The notes beneath the pieces were generated by a model. The model did not search any database and had not been told where the DNA came from. It saw nothing but the letters and a program-made list of their open reading frames with translations. Source: an uncultured Treponema sp. (GTDB lineage: Bacteria; Spirochaetota; Spirochaetia; Treponematales; Treponemataceae). From it: a DNA stretch of 40,787 nucleotides. The stretch is taken from NCBI GenBank assembly GCA_937901865.1, contig CALDID010000281.1:1-40787 (forward strand), read 5' to 3'. The position numbers were made by a program, and so were the translations under genes. Every line of letters begins with the position of its first letter. Positions within the stretch are counted from its first letter, which is position 1. Of the stretch, positions 1 through 7,486 are shown piece after piece.

Positions 1-13
1 TTTCAAAGAAATT

Positions 14-45
14 GAGTTACCATTTAATTTTATTTAGGGCAACTC
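14..45 (-). terminator. weak hairpin after the vapC-like toxin gene
   Basis: Arms at 14-21 and 38-45 pair over 8 bp (one G-U) and lie just past the toxin stop codon in the minus direction. The following sequence is only moderately T-rich (AATTTCTTTG), so this is a weak terminator candidate. Confidence 0.3.
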
Positions 46-60
46 TATACTATATCAATT

Positions 61-519
61 TTAGAGAGTTCCTTTTTCCAGCATACCAAAAATAACACCA
101 CCCCAATTTTCTATTTTCAGCGGAAAATAATCTTGAATAGGAGCAAAGTCTTTTATGTTTCGAGTTACCAAAATAAGATTTTTTGCAAGTGCAACAGAAG
201 CAATCTGGCTGTCGATTAGCGGAAGAGGTTTCCCGACTGATTCAAGTTTTGCTCTTATATGCGCATTTATTTTTGCACATTCAAAATCAAACGAAATAAA
301 ATCAAAAAAAGGCACGATTGTTTCTTCAAGATAGGCAAAAAGCCTTTCTTTTCGCTTTCCATCAGGAAGTATGAGAATGCCGTGAAGTAACTCAAAATAC
401 GAAAGTGTTGAGATAGCAGAATCTTTTCTGTTCTTTATCAGACGTTCAACAACGATTTCCTTTGGCTGTGGCTTTGACGGCTCGGAAATTATATTGGAAT
501 CTAGCAAATATTTTTTCAT
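61..519 (-). CDS. vapC: PIN-domain ribonuclease toxin, VapC type
   Basis: A 152-residue PIN-domain protein, the usual VapC length. The acidic residues expected for the Mg-dependent RNase site are visible: Asp7 in LLDSN, Glu43 in YFELL, Asp103 in LIDSQIA, and the late TRNIKDF motif at 119-125. Family knowledge: VapC toxins cleave tRNA or rRNA and are held inactive by the partner antitoxin. The ATG directly abuts the stop codon of the upstream small gene, so the two are translationally coupled, as in type II toxin-antitoxin operons. The RNA target cannot be told from sequence. Confidence 0.85.
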   Translation of the reverse strand: MKKYLLDSNIISEPSKPQPKEIVVERLIKNRKDSAISTLSYFELLHGILILPDGKRKERLFAYLEETIVPFFDFISFDFECAKINAHIRAKLESVGKPLPLIDSQIASVALAKNLILVTRNIKDFAPIQDYFPLKIENWGGVIFGMLEKGTL

Positions 520-774
520 TTACCAGATTTCCTTTGCAGAGTATGTTTCATCAGAATGAATGTTGTCAAATGCTGTTTGCATAAAAGAAGAATCATCTGC
601 ATTTTCAAACAAAGATTTTGAATCTTTGCGCCAAGAAGAAAGTGCTGATTCATAGGAGTTTTCAAAGTCCGAAAATCTCTCTTTTAACTTGAGATACATA
701 ATAAATTGGCTAATTTCTGCAATGTACGATTCTGGCAAAAGTCGGATTTCTCTTTCTAAGGCTTCATAGCTCAT
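520..774 (-). CDS. putative antitoxin, cognate of the VapC-like toxin
   Basis: An 84-residue acidic protein immediately upstream of the toxin gene with no gap (its TAA ends at 520, the toxin ATG begins at 519). The N-terminal half (ALEREIRLLPESYIAEISQF) resembles short DUF2281/VapB-like antitoxins, which start with a helix ending in LP and then continue as toxin-binding helices. The C-terminal part is rich in Asp and Ser. A strong ribosome-binding site (AAGGAGG) lies 7 nt before the ATG. The role as antitoxin is inferred mainly from position and size; no clear DNA-binding fold is visible. Confidence 0.7.
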   Translation of the reverse strand: MSYEALEREIRLLPESYIAEISQFIMYLKLKERFSDFENSYESALSSWRKDSKSLFENADDSSFMQTAFDNIHSDETYSAKEIW

Positions 775-793
775 ATTTTGCCTCCTTTCTCTT

Positions 794-799
794 AGTATA
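794..799 (-). promoter_or_regulatory. candidate -10 box of the toxin-antitoxin operon
   Basis: TATACT on the minus strand, about 20 nt before the antitoxin ATG, in an imperfect dyad (TATAGC ... GCGATA) that could be an autoregulatory operator. No convincing -35 box is present. Confidence 0.3.
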
Positions 800-818
800 G
801 CATAAAGTGCGATAGTTT

Positions 819-1334
819 TTACAGACCGAGTTCTTTGTAGATTTTTTCGATAACGCTCGCTTTGTGCGCAATATAGCCCTCGATGTCATTGGGGAAAAGG
901 CGAGCAGCTTCTGCTTTGACGCGGCTGTATTCTGCCCGCTCGGCTTTATGCGTGCGAAGATAATCGCGGAAGGCAATGTGCCGCTTTAGCTCTGCGGAGT
1001 TTTCTGGACAAACATAGAGATGATGGACTTGCAAATGCTTCTTTTGCTCTTCGTCGTAGCAAAAAGCTTCCCGCCTCGCAATGCCCAAATTGCCCTCGTG
1101 CTGATAGCCGATTTTAGAAAGCCGCGCTATCGCTTCAGAAACGTCCTCTTCTTTTATCACCACATCGATGTCGATAATGGGCTTTGCACTTAAATCCTCG
1201 ACAGACGTGCTTCCAACGTGTTCTATTGATAGCGCGATTTCGCCTAATGCTTGAGCGACTTCGCTTTTTATCGCTTCAAAGTCTGCTTTCCACTTTGGAT
1301 TATAGGGCTCAACAACAACATGCTTTGTTCTCAT
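819..1334 (-). CDS. GrpB-family (UPF0157) nucleotidyltransferase-like protein
   Basis: A 171-residue protein covering the whole GrpB/UPF0157 domain. HVGSTSV (39-45) and KPIIDIDVVI (51-60) form the Gly-Ser and Asp-x-Asp motifs of the nucleotidyltransferase fold. HHLYV and RDYLR near the middle and a C-terminal KASVIEKI helix are also typical. The substrate is unknown for most members. It follows the GNAT gene by 12 bp, suggesting co-transcription with the acetyltransferase and the ATC-hydrolase-like gene upstream. Confidence 0.85.
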   Translation of the reverse strand: MRTKHVVVEPYNPKWKADFEAIKSEVAQALGEIALSIEHVGSTSVEDLSAKPIIDIDVVIKEEDVSEAIARLSKIGYQHEGNLGIARREAFCYDEEQKKHLQVHHLYVCPENSAELKRHIAFRDYLRTHKAERAEYSRVKAEAARLFPNDIEGYIAHKASVIEKIYKELGL

Positions 1335-1346
1335 TTTTCTCTCCTA

Positions 1347-1820
1347 CTATTGCGAAGAAATCTGTAGCGTCATCGTTTCCCCGCTTTCCTCAAAGCCTAA
1401 GGATTTATAAAGAGGTCTGCCGTCCTCTGTCGCGTCAAGGATAATCTCCGTGCAGCCTCTCTCTTTCGCTTCCTCGATAAGCTGCTTCACCATATCTCGC
1501 GCAATGCCCTGCCTGCGATATTCTGAACGAGTGTAGACGCTCATCAAAAAGGCGCGCTTGCCTGTCGGGTGTCCAAACGTCGGCATAATCGTGATGTAGT
1601 TGATTGATGCCATACCTGCGATGTTTTCGCCGTCCTTTGCAAGAAGCGTCGTCTGATTGCCGCTCAAAAAGTATTCGCGGGCGCACGTCTTTAGCTCTTC
1701 ACTAAACTTATAATCACTCGACAAGTCGTTCACTTCACAAAGCATTTCAAGCCGAATCGCCATCAGCTCTTCAATATCCGCCGTCGTCGCCTTTGTGATT
1801 TCGATATTCTTATTATTCAT
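1347..1820 (-). CDS. GNAT-family N-acetyltransferase
   Basis: A 157-residue single-domain GNAT protein. The acetyl-CoA-binding motif A is visible as VYTRSEYRRQGIARDMVKQL (about 95-114, Q/RxxGxG/A pattern), and the C-terminal LYKSLGFEESGETMTL is the usual last strand pair. Preceding MSVYTRSEY and IILDATEDGRPLY fit small-molecule or ribosomal-protein type acetyltransferases. It lies 19 bp after the ATC-hydrolase-like gene and 12 bp before the GrpB gene. The substrate cannot be predicted. Confidence 0.85.
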   Translation of the reverse strand: MNNKNIEITKATTADIEELMAIRLEMLCEVNDLSSDYKFSEELKTCAREYFLSGNQTTLLAKDGENIAGMASINYITIMPTFGHPTGKRAFLMSVYTRSEYRRQGIARDMVKQLIEEAKERGCTEIILDATEDGRPLYKSLGFEESGETMTLQISSQ

Positions 1821-1839
1821 TTTTCTTCCTCAATTTCTT

Positions 1840-2439
1840 TCAGTTCCTCATAACGCGCATACAGAAATTGCAGTATTCATCGCCTTTGAAAATCGTTTTG
1901 TCGCGCTCAAAGCGAAGTGTCGGGTGAATGTCGTTATAAATCACTTCGTCAATGCCGCAGAACGCCGCACATATTTCAGGGCAATCAAGTTCCTTTGTCA
2001 ATTCAACGAAGCGACATGCTTTGATGTGAACTTCTGCAAAAGTATCTGTGTCGGCAATCACTTCCGCATTCTCGCCTGCCTCATTTTCCACAAAAATATG
2101 CGTAAATTCTTTCAAAAACGCTTCATCGCTGTTGAGCCGATTTGCAAGATAATCGTGTCCGCGCTTTCCGTCGATGTAGTAGATTTCGCGGAAAATCTCA
2201 AGTGCGTTTTCTTTGCTCATCGCTTGCAACGCCCTGTAGAGAGCCACCGACGGCAGAATATAAAAAAGTTCGTTCTCGCCTGCGTTTTCAAAATCTGAAA
2301 CAAGTTCACCATAGTTTTGTGTTGTATGCGCCCACAGTTTTTCGGCTTTTTCCTTGTCAAACCGCTGTTGCAGAACCGATTTCGTGTTCTCCTCAAAACT
2401 TCCGCCGTAACAATCGCGTATTAAATCATCAGTGTTCAT
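1840..2439 (-). CDS. L-2-amino-thiazoline-4-carboxylate (ATC) hydrolase-like protein
   Basis: A 199-residue protein whose C-terminal half carries the features of the ATC-hydrolase-like family: FAEVHIKACRFVE (133-145), CPEICAAFCGIDEVIYNDIHP with two Cys residues, and a final LRFERDKTIFKGDEYCNFCM. Proteins with this domain are often annotated as L-2-amino-thiazoline-4-carboxylate hydrolases, but many are uncharacterised. There is no clear ribosome-binding site: an 18-bp inverted repeat sits 10-27 bp before the ATG. It may be the first gene of a small operon with the GNAT and GrpB genes. Confidence 0.65.
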   Translation of the reverse strand: MNTDDLIRDCYGGSFEENTKSVLQQRFDKEKAEKLWAHTTQNYGELVSDFENAGENELFYILPSVALYRALQAMSKENALEIFREIYYIDGKRGHDYLANRLNSDEAFLKEFTHIFVENEAGENAEVIADTDTFAEVHIKACRFVELTKELDCPEICAAFCGIDEVIYNDIHPTLRFERDKTIFKGDEYCNFCMRVMRN

Positions 2440-2448
2440 ATTTTTTAT

Positions 2449-2466
2449 CGACTAAAAATTTAGTCG
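2449..2466. promoter_or_regulatory. perfect inverted repeat between two minus-strand genes
   Basis: CGACTAAA and TTTAGTCG are separated by 2 bp. It lies after the stop of the BspA-like lipoprotein and just before the ATC-hydrolase-like ATG. No T-run follows on the minus strand, so an operator or RNA hairpin is as likely as a terminator. Confidence 0.5.
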
Positions 2467-2486
2467 TGTGCTAGGAAAGTTATAGG

Positions 2487-4241
2487 TTATTCCTTATACC
2501 AATCATAATATCCCATATAACTAGAGCTTGATGTTTGTTTTAAATTCTTTGCATTTGTATAAGAATTGGATACATCTATGCTTGTTTTTGTGTATGATGA
2601 ATAATACGAACTAGCTTCTTTATTATAATACCAAGTAGAAGTATCTGAGAACGTTACAGATGAGAGATTGGAACAACTTGCAAAAGTACAGCTTCCTATT
2701 GTTGTTACACTATCTCCGATTGTAACGCTTGTCAGATAAGTACAGCTAGAAAAGGCATAACTGCCGATTGTGGTTGCGTCAATTTCAACAGAAGTGATAC
2801 GAGTAGAGCTGAATGCAGAAGCTCCGATTGATGAAACATTTTTGATAGATAGAGATTCAAGACTGCTACAACTGGAAAATGCACTGTTTCCTATCGTTTC
2901 AACTCCGTCTAACTCAAGCGATTTTATATTGCAACTGTAGAAAGCATATTCGCCGATTGTTTTTACACTAGAAGGAAAAGATACAGATGTTAGATTTGTG
3001 TCATAAAAAGCATAGCTTCCGATTACTTCCAATGTGTCAGGAAATACAACTGATTTTAGCCTGTAACATTCTGCAAAAAATGATGAAGAACTGCTACTAG
3101 AGGAGCTGCTTGAAGAACCGCTTATCGTTGTTAAATCCGTTGCTTTTGATAAATCAAGGGTAACATCATTAGTTGCAGATTTTATTTTTGATGCAATAGT
3201 TATAAAGTTGGATGTTGATAAAGTACCTGTTACGGTAAGAGTATACGGCTCTGTAATTGTTGATAAATCAAGAGATGATAAATCTTCTACACTGACATCA
3301 GCACTAGACCATTTTGCATATAAAGTTGTATTGTCTGAAATCGTGAGCTCTTCACCGTCATCATAGACTTTTTCGCCGTCTGAACTTGTAGCCCAGCCCT
3401 CAAAAGTAAAGCCAGTTCTCTCATTTAGGTGTGGTAAAGTGATTTTATTGTCATAATGAGTGCATTGTTCAACAGCAGTTTCTCCTGTTGCTAAAGTGCC
3501 TCCATTCAGATTATATGAGATAGCGTAAGTTCCATTAAATGAAATATCTATCGTTGCGCTAGTTGTAAGACTTGGAGCAATATTTACTATGCCGCTCCAA
3601 GTTGCAATTTTCATTGTAGCAGAAGTATCTGAATAAAAATTAACTTTAAGTCTGTATGAACCAGCTGGGATATAGTTTTTTGAATAAGTTACACTAGAAT
3701 CATAGTATGGAGAGCCAAAACTTGATTCTTCATACACAGGACTATCATCTTCAAGTGAATATAATCCTGCTTTTGCAACTTGTGCGGTATAGTAATTGTA
3801 ATAATTAAAAGTAACAGAAAGGCTTCCATAGCCAGAGCTTTTTTCTTCATCGTATTCTAGTGCAAAAGTAAGAGTTTTAGTATCTCCCTCTGCTATTGTT
3901 GTTGAAATAGTTCCTGTGTATACAAGACTATCGCTTTTTTTTGCAGTTAGAGTAAAAGTCCAAGTTCCTGTTTCAATCTCTACAGCCTCGCTAAAATACG
4001 AATAATCTGAGTAATATTTTGAGAAAGTCTTTGTTTCATCATCATCTTGCACTCCAGAAAGATAAAAGCTATCAAAATCAGAAAGAGATGGAGCAAAGTC
4101 GATTGTGCGAGAATTATTCTCGGCTATGGCGATTCTGATATATGCTTTTTTAGATTCGCAAGAGTCTTCTGCGATATTCATACAAGAGAGAAGAGCAAAA
4201 GAAACAAAGATATATAAAAAGAATAATGCAAACTTTCTCAT
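2487..4241 (-). CDS. BspA-type leucine-rich-repeat surface lipoprotein with an InlB-type repeat
   Basis: A 584-residue lipoprotein: signal peptide ending in the lipobox LLSC (Cys20). Then come a Ser/Thr-rich beta region (20-240), one InlB/Listeria-Bacteroides repeat (YNLNGG ... FEGWA ... LYAKW, about 243-312), a 12-Ser run near residue 385, and about seven BspA-type LRR_5 repeats (IGSYAFYDT, IGEYAFYSC, IGNSAFSSC and similar, 390-540). BspA proteins of oral treponemes and Tannerella bind host proteins and other bacteria. Last gene of a four-lipoprotein operon, 17 bp after the previous gene, with ribosome-binding site AAGGAG. Surface adhesin is an inference from domains. Confidence 0.85.
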   Translation of the reverse strand: MRKFALFFLYIFVSFALLSCMNIAEDSCESKKAYIRIAIAENNSRTIDFAPSLSDFDSFYLSGVQDDDETKTFSKYYSDYSYFSEAVEIETGTWTFTLTAKKSDSLVYTGTISTTIAEGDTKTLTFALEYDEEKSSGYGSLSVTFNYYNYYTAQVAKAGLYSLEDDSPVYEESSFGSPYYDSSVTYSKNYIPAGSYRLKVNFYSDTSATMKIATWSGIVNIAPSLTTSATIDISFNGTYAISYNLNGGTLATGETAVEQCTHYDNKITLPHLNERTGFTFEGWATSSDGEKVYDDGEELTISDNTTLYAKWSSADVSVEDLSSLDLSTITEPYTLTVTGTLSTSNFITIASKIKSATNDVTLDLSKATDLTTISGSSSSSSSSSSSSFFAECYRLKSVVFPDTLEVIGSYAFYDTNLTSVSFPSSVKTIGEYAFYSCNIKSLELDGVETIGNSAFSSCSSLESLSIKNVSSIGASAFSSTRITSVEIDATTIGSYAFSSCTYLTSVTIGDSVTTIGSCTFASCSNLSSVTFSDTSTWYYNKEASSYYSSYTKTSIDVSNSYTNAKNLKQTSSSSYMGYYDWYKE

Positions 4242-4258
4242 AAAAAATCTCCTTATGG

Positions 4259-7200
4259 TTATTCAATAGTTACTTGAACCGTATAAGAATGCCATTTACT
4301 TCCTTTTTTCGCTTCTAAAGAAAGCAGATAGTAACCTTTTGCAAGATTGGAAGTTGAAAGAACATAAGTGCTAGATGTAGATTTTTCAACATCGTCGAGT
4401 TTCCAGCTATAGCTGTCATAGCCTGAATCTGCGGTAAAGACAAGCTCTGTACCATTATTGCGAGATGTTTTGCTTACCTTTATATCGGAATTGCCAACGA
4501 TACTGACGGAGATACCAGAACTTGATTTCCATTTCGCATACAGCGTGATGTTGCCATAGCTAGCTGTTGGAATAGAAGTTACTGCACTTCCACTGAACTT
4601 TGCTGATTCATACCAACCTGCAAACTCATATCCGCTTCTACTTGGGGCTGCAAGTGTGATAGTATCGCTTTCTGCAGTGTATAAAGAAGGATTACTAGAA
4701 TCGTTTGTGCCACCATTTAAAGAGTATGAAATAGAGTATTCGATAGGAATCCACTTTGCATAAAGAGTAATATCACTAAGATTAGATGTATTTATCTGAG
4801 TTACAGAAGTTCCCGAAAAATCAGATGATGTGTACCAGCCGTCAAATACGTATCCATTTCTAGTTGGCTCAGAAAGAGTAATAGTTTCATCTTCTGTTGT
4901 ATATGTTGCAGGATTATTAGTGCTATTAGTTCCGTTGTTTAGATTATAGGTTATGTTGTAGCTTACTAAATCCCATTTAGCCGTCAGCGTGATATTGCCA
5001 TAGCTACCAGTCGGAATAGAAGTTATTGCATTTCCGCTAAAGTTTGCTGATTTATACCAACCTGCAAACTCATATCCACTTCTACTAGGGGCTGCAAGTG
5101 TAATAGAATCGCTTTCTATTGTGTATGTAGAAGGATTATTAGAATCATTTGTACCGCCATTCAACGAGTATGAAATAGAATATTCGATAGCAATCCACTT
5201 TGCATAAAGAGTAATATCGCTAGGATTAGATGTATTTATTTGCGTTACAGAACTTCCTGTAAAATCAGATGAAGTATACCAACCGTCAAATACATATCCA
5301 TTTCTAGTTGGTTCTGAAAGAGTAATAGTATCATCTTCAACTGTATATGTTGCAGGATTGCTAGTGCTATTAGTTCCATTGTTTAGATTATAAGTTATGT
5401 TGTAGCTTCCTAAATCCCATTTAGCTGTCAGCGTGATGTTGCTTTGGATAACATATCCAGATTCTACTTTGGAGTTTCCGATATACCAACCAGTAAAAGA
5501 ATGTCCTGCTTGAGTCAATGTAGGTAAGTATGATTCATATAGTTTTGTTCCAATATCAACATTTTGAGTGCTTGGAACTGTTCCAAATTCACTTTGATAA
5601 GTTATAGTGCAACTTGTGTTTATATTTTCTGGTGCGATTATATGACTTCCGCTTGCACTGAATGTATAGAAATCTATATCACCATCTGCAATGTATGCTT
5701 GAAAATCAGAAGCAGCTTCTTTGGCTTCAAATTCACTATCATTTAGTTCTCCGTACTTTACAGCAGTTGAAAATGCAGAACCTGAACGGTCGATTTCCTT
5801 TTTATCCCAACTATCAAAAGCAACAGTATATAGCATTTCTGTACTATTTGAAAGTTCTCCGTTTACTGTAGCTCCACTAAATGCTAATTTATAAGGATTC
5901 TCAGAATTTGAACTTGGAACATATATGGTTTTAGAGCCACGCTCTGGAATTGAAAAGAATTGACTGTTGCCATCAGGATAAATTACAAAACCATTTAATG
6001 CTGCTGCAGAATTGCTTTCTGTACTTTCTGCTGCAATGGTAATTGGCATATATCCCCTATAAAATCTTAAAGGTACAAAATCTTTCCATTCTTTATCAGT
6101 TGTTGCATTTTGTACTGTAACGATTAAACCTGTGTCTATAAAACCTTCTGTCATAGAGTTGAATTTCACTGTTAGATTTATTTGTTTTGTAGCATCTTTT
6201 TTAAGCGTAGAAATGATAATGCCACTGCTTAAATTTTCTGTGGATGAAAGACTGAGTCGATTGTCTTTAGCTTCTATGGTACAGACTGACGGTGCACTTA
6301 TTACATTGCTGACGTTTGTAATAGTAAGCGTCATATTATAAGTTTTGTTGCAAAATAAATATCCGTCATCTTTTTCGCTCTCGTCAATAGTTCCTGTTAC
6401 TTTTAAACTGTATTGACCTGCGCTTGAAATAGGGATAGTACCCATATTACTGTTATTATTTTCTACAGTAATTCCAGGAACTACAGCAATATTGCTTCCT
6501 CCTGAACTTACGGTTACAGTCTGTACATCGCCCGAAACTGGAGCTGTAAGAGAAATATTTCCATCTGCGTCTGATGTGGTTTCAGATTTAAAAGATGTGT
6601 ATGTGTTTGAAGTTCCTGTAACTGTATATCCTGCTAAAGACGCACTAGAGGCAACTCTTGTACTACTAGTATCATCAAAACCAACGAGTTGCATTGTATA
6701 GCTAAGGTTTGCTCCTCCTTTGCGGAAGTAAGGAATAGAACCTTTTAACATAACGCTGTCAGATTGCTTTGTGTATGTTCCTAGTGTTTGTACCACAAGA
6801 GTATCATCTGTAGAAGAAGAAACCGAATAAGAAGACGGAGATTCTTTTTCTCCATTATCATCTATAGTATAACTGTTAACGCTGTTTTCACTTATTTCAA
6901 GATAAACTTTACCGTTTGCCATACTTTGCCAAGTACCCCAGAAATACTGAGCTACTTTTGCAGTTGTTGTTGATGTATCAGTAGTTGTTGGTGTATCAAT
7001 CGGATTTTCAGTTATACCTTCATTTGAATTTTCTTTTAGGAGAGTTATTTCATGAGATGTATTAGTTACAGTTAGGGTGAATGTTCCAATATAGTCTGCG
7101 GTATAGGGATTTACTTTGATGTAAACATTGCCACTTGCAGACGGTGTTATTTTTTGTGAGGTTACAAATGGAGTAGAGCTAAAATATTCGTTTGAAGAGT

Positions 7201-7474
7201 CTAAAGTTGTGCCTGCACAAACTGTTGCAAGAGACTCTCCCTCGTTAGTCCATACTATTGTGTATTCTATATTTGCATGTGCAATGAAATAATAGATAAT
7301 ATAGTCATCAGCAGAAACGAATGTTGCACTTTTAGAATCAGAGTATGTTTGAACCTTTGTTTCCTCCTCCTCATCATCGTCGTCGCTCGAGTTACCTGTA
7401 AAACAGCTGTTTATAATGATTGTCATAAAAAGCAACGCACACAATGATATAAAAGTTCTAAAAAATCTCTTCAT
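4259..7474 (-). CDS. large lipoprotein with five InlB-type (Listeria-Bacteroides) repeats
   Basis: A 1071-residue protein with a signal peptide and lipobox-like INSC (Cys24), followed by an acidic DDDDEEEE stretch. The N-terminal region (about 40-140) is a beta-sandwich-like domain. The middle (140-620) is Ser/Thr-rich with no domain I recognise. Residues about 625-985 hold five InlB B-repeats ending in AKW; the last four form a duplicated two-repeat unit. The C-terminal 80 residues (SVSIVGNSDIKVS ... YDSYSWKLD) look like an Ig/PKD-type domain. Such repeats are extended extracellular stalks. Co-transcribed with its lipoprotein neighbours; ribosome-binding site AGGAGG lies 8 nt before the ATG. 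Confidence 0.85.
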   Translation of the reverse strand: MKRFFRTFISLCALLFMTIIINSCFTGNSSDDDDEEEETKVQTYSDSKSATFVSADDYIIYYFIAHANIEYTIVWTNEGESLATVCAGTTLDSSNEYFSSTPFVTSQKITPSASGNVYIKVNPYTADYIGTFTLTVTNTSHEITLLKENSNEGITENPIDTPTTTDTSTTTAKVAQYFWGTWQSMANGKVYLEISENSVNSYTIDDNGEKESPSSYSVSSSTDDTLVVQTLGTYTKQSDSVMLKGSIPYFRKGGANLSYTMQLVGFDDTSSTRVASSASLAGYTVTGTSNTYTSFKSETTSDADGNISLTAPVSGDVQTVTVSSGGSNIAVVPGITVENNNSNMGTIPISSAGQYSLKVTGTIDESEKDDGYLFCNKTYNMTLTITNVSNVISAPSVCTIEAKDNRLSLSSTENLSSGIIISTLKKDATKQINLTVKFNSMTEGFIDTGLIVTVQNATTDKEWKDFVPLRFYRGYMPITIAAESTESNSAAALNGFVIYPDGNSQFFSIPERGSKTIYVPSSNSENPYKLAFSGATVNGELSNSTEMLYTVAFDSWDKKEIDRSGSAFSTAVKYGELNDSEFEAKEAASDFQAYIADGDIDFYTFSASGSHIIAPENINTSCTITYQSEFGTVPSTQNVDIGTKLYESYLPTLTQAGHSFTGWYIGNSKVESGYVIQSNITLTAKWDLGSYNITYNLNNGTNSTSNPATYTVEDDTITLSEPTRNGYVFDGWYTSSDFTGSSVTQINTSNPSDITLYAKWIAIEYSISYSLNGGTNDSNNPSTYTIESDSITLAAPSRSGYEFAGWYKSANFSGNAITSIPTGSYGNITLTAKWDLVSYNITYNLNNGTNSTNNPATYTTEDETITLSEPTRNGYVFDGWYTSSDFSGTSVTQINTSNLSDITLYAKWIPIEYSISYSLNGGTNDSSNPSLYTAESDTITLAAPSRSGYEFAGWYESAKFSGSAVTSIPTASYGNITLYAKWKSSSGISVSIVGNSDIKVSKTSRNNGTELVFTADSGYDSYSWKLDDVEKSTSSTYVLSTSNLAKGYYLLSLEAKKGSKWHSYTVQVTIE
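4528..5415 (-). repeat. tandem 444-bp duplication inside the InlB-repeat gene
   Basis: Two adjacent copies (4528-4971 and 4972-5415) each encode a 148-residue pair of InlB repeats (a NLNNG type then a SLNGG type). The copies are nearly identical at DNA level and in phase, so a two-repeat unit was duplicated as a block. Confidence 0.85.
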
Positions 7475-7486
7475 ATAAAAGTCCTC

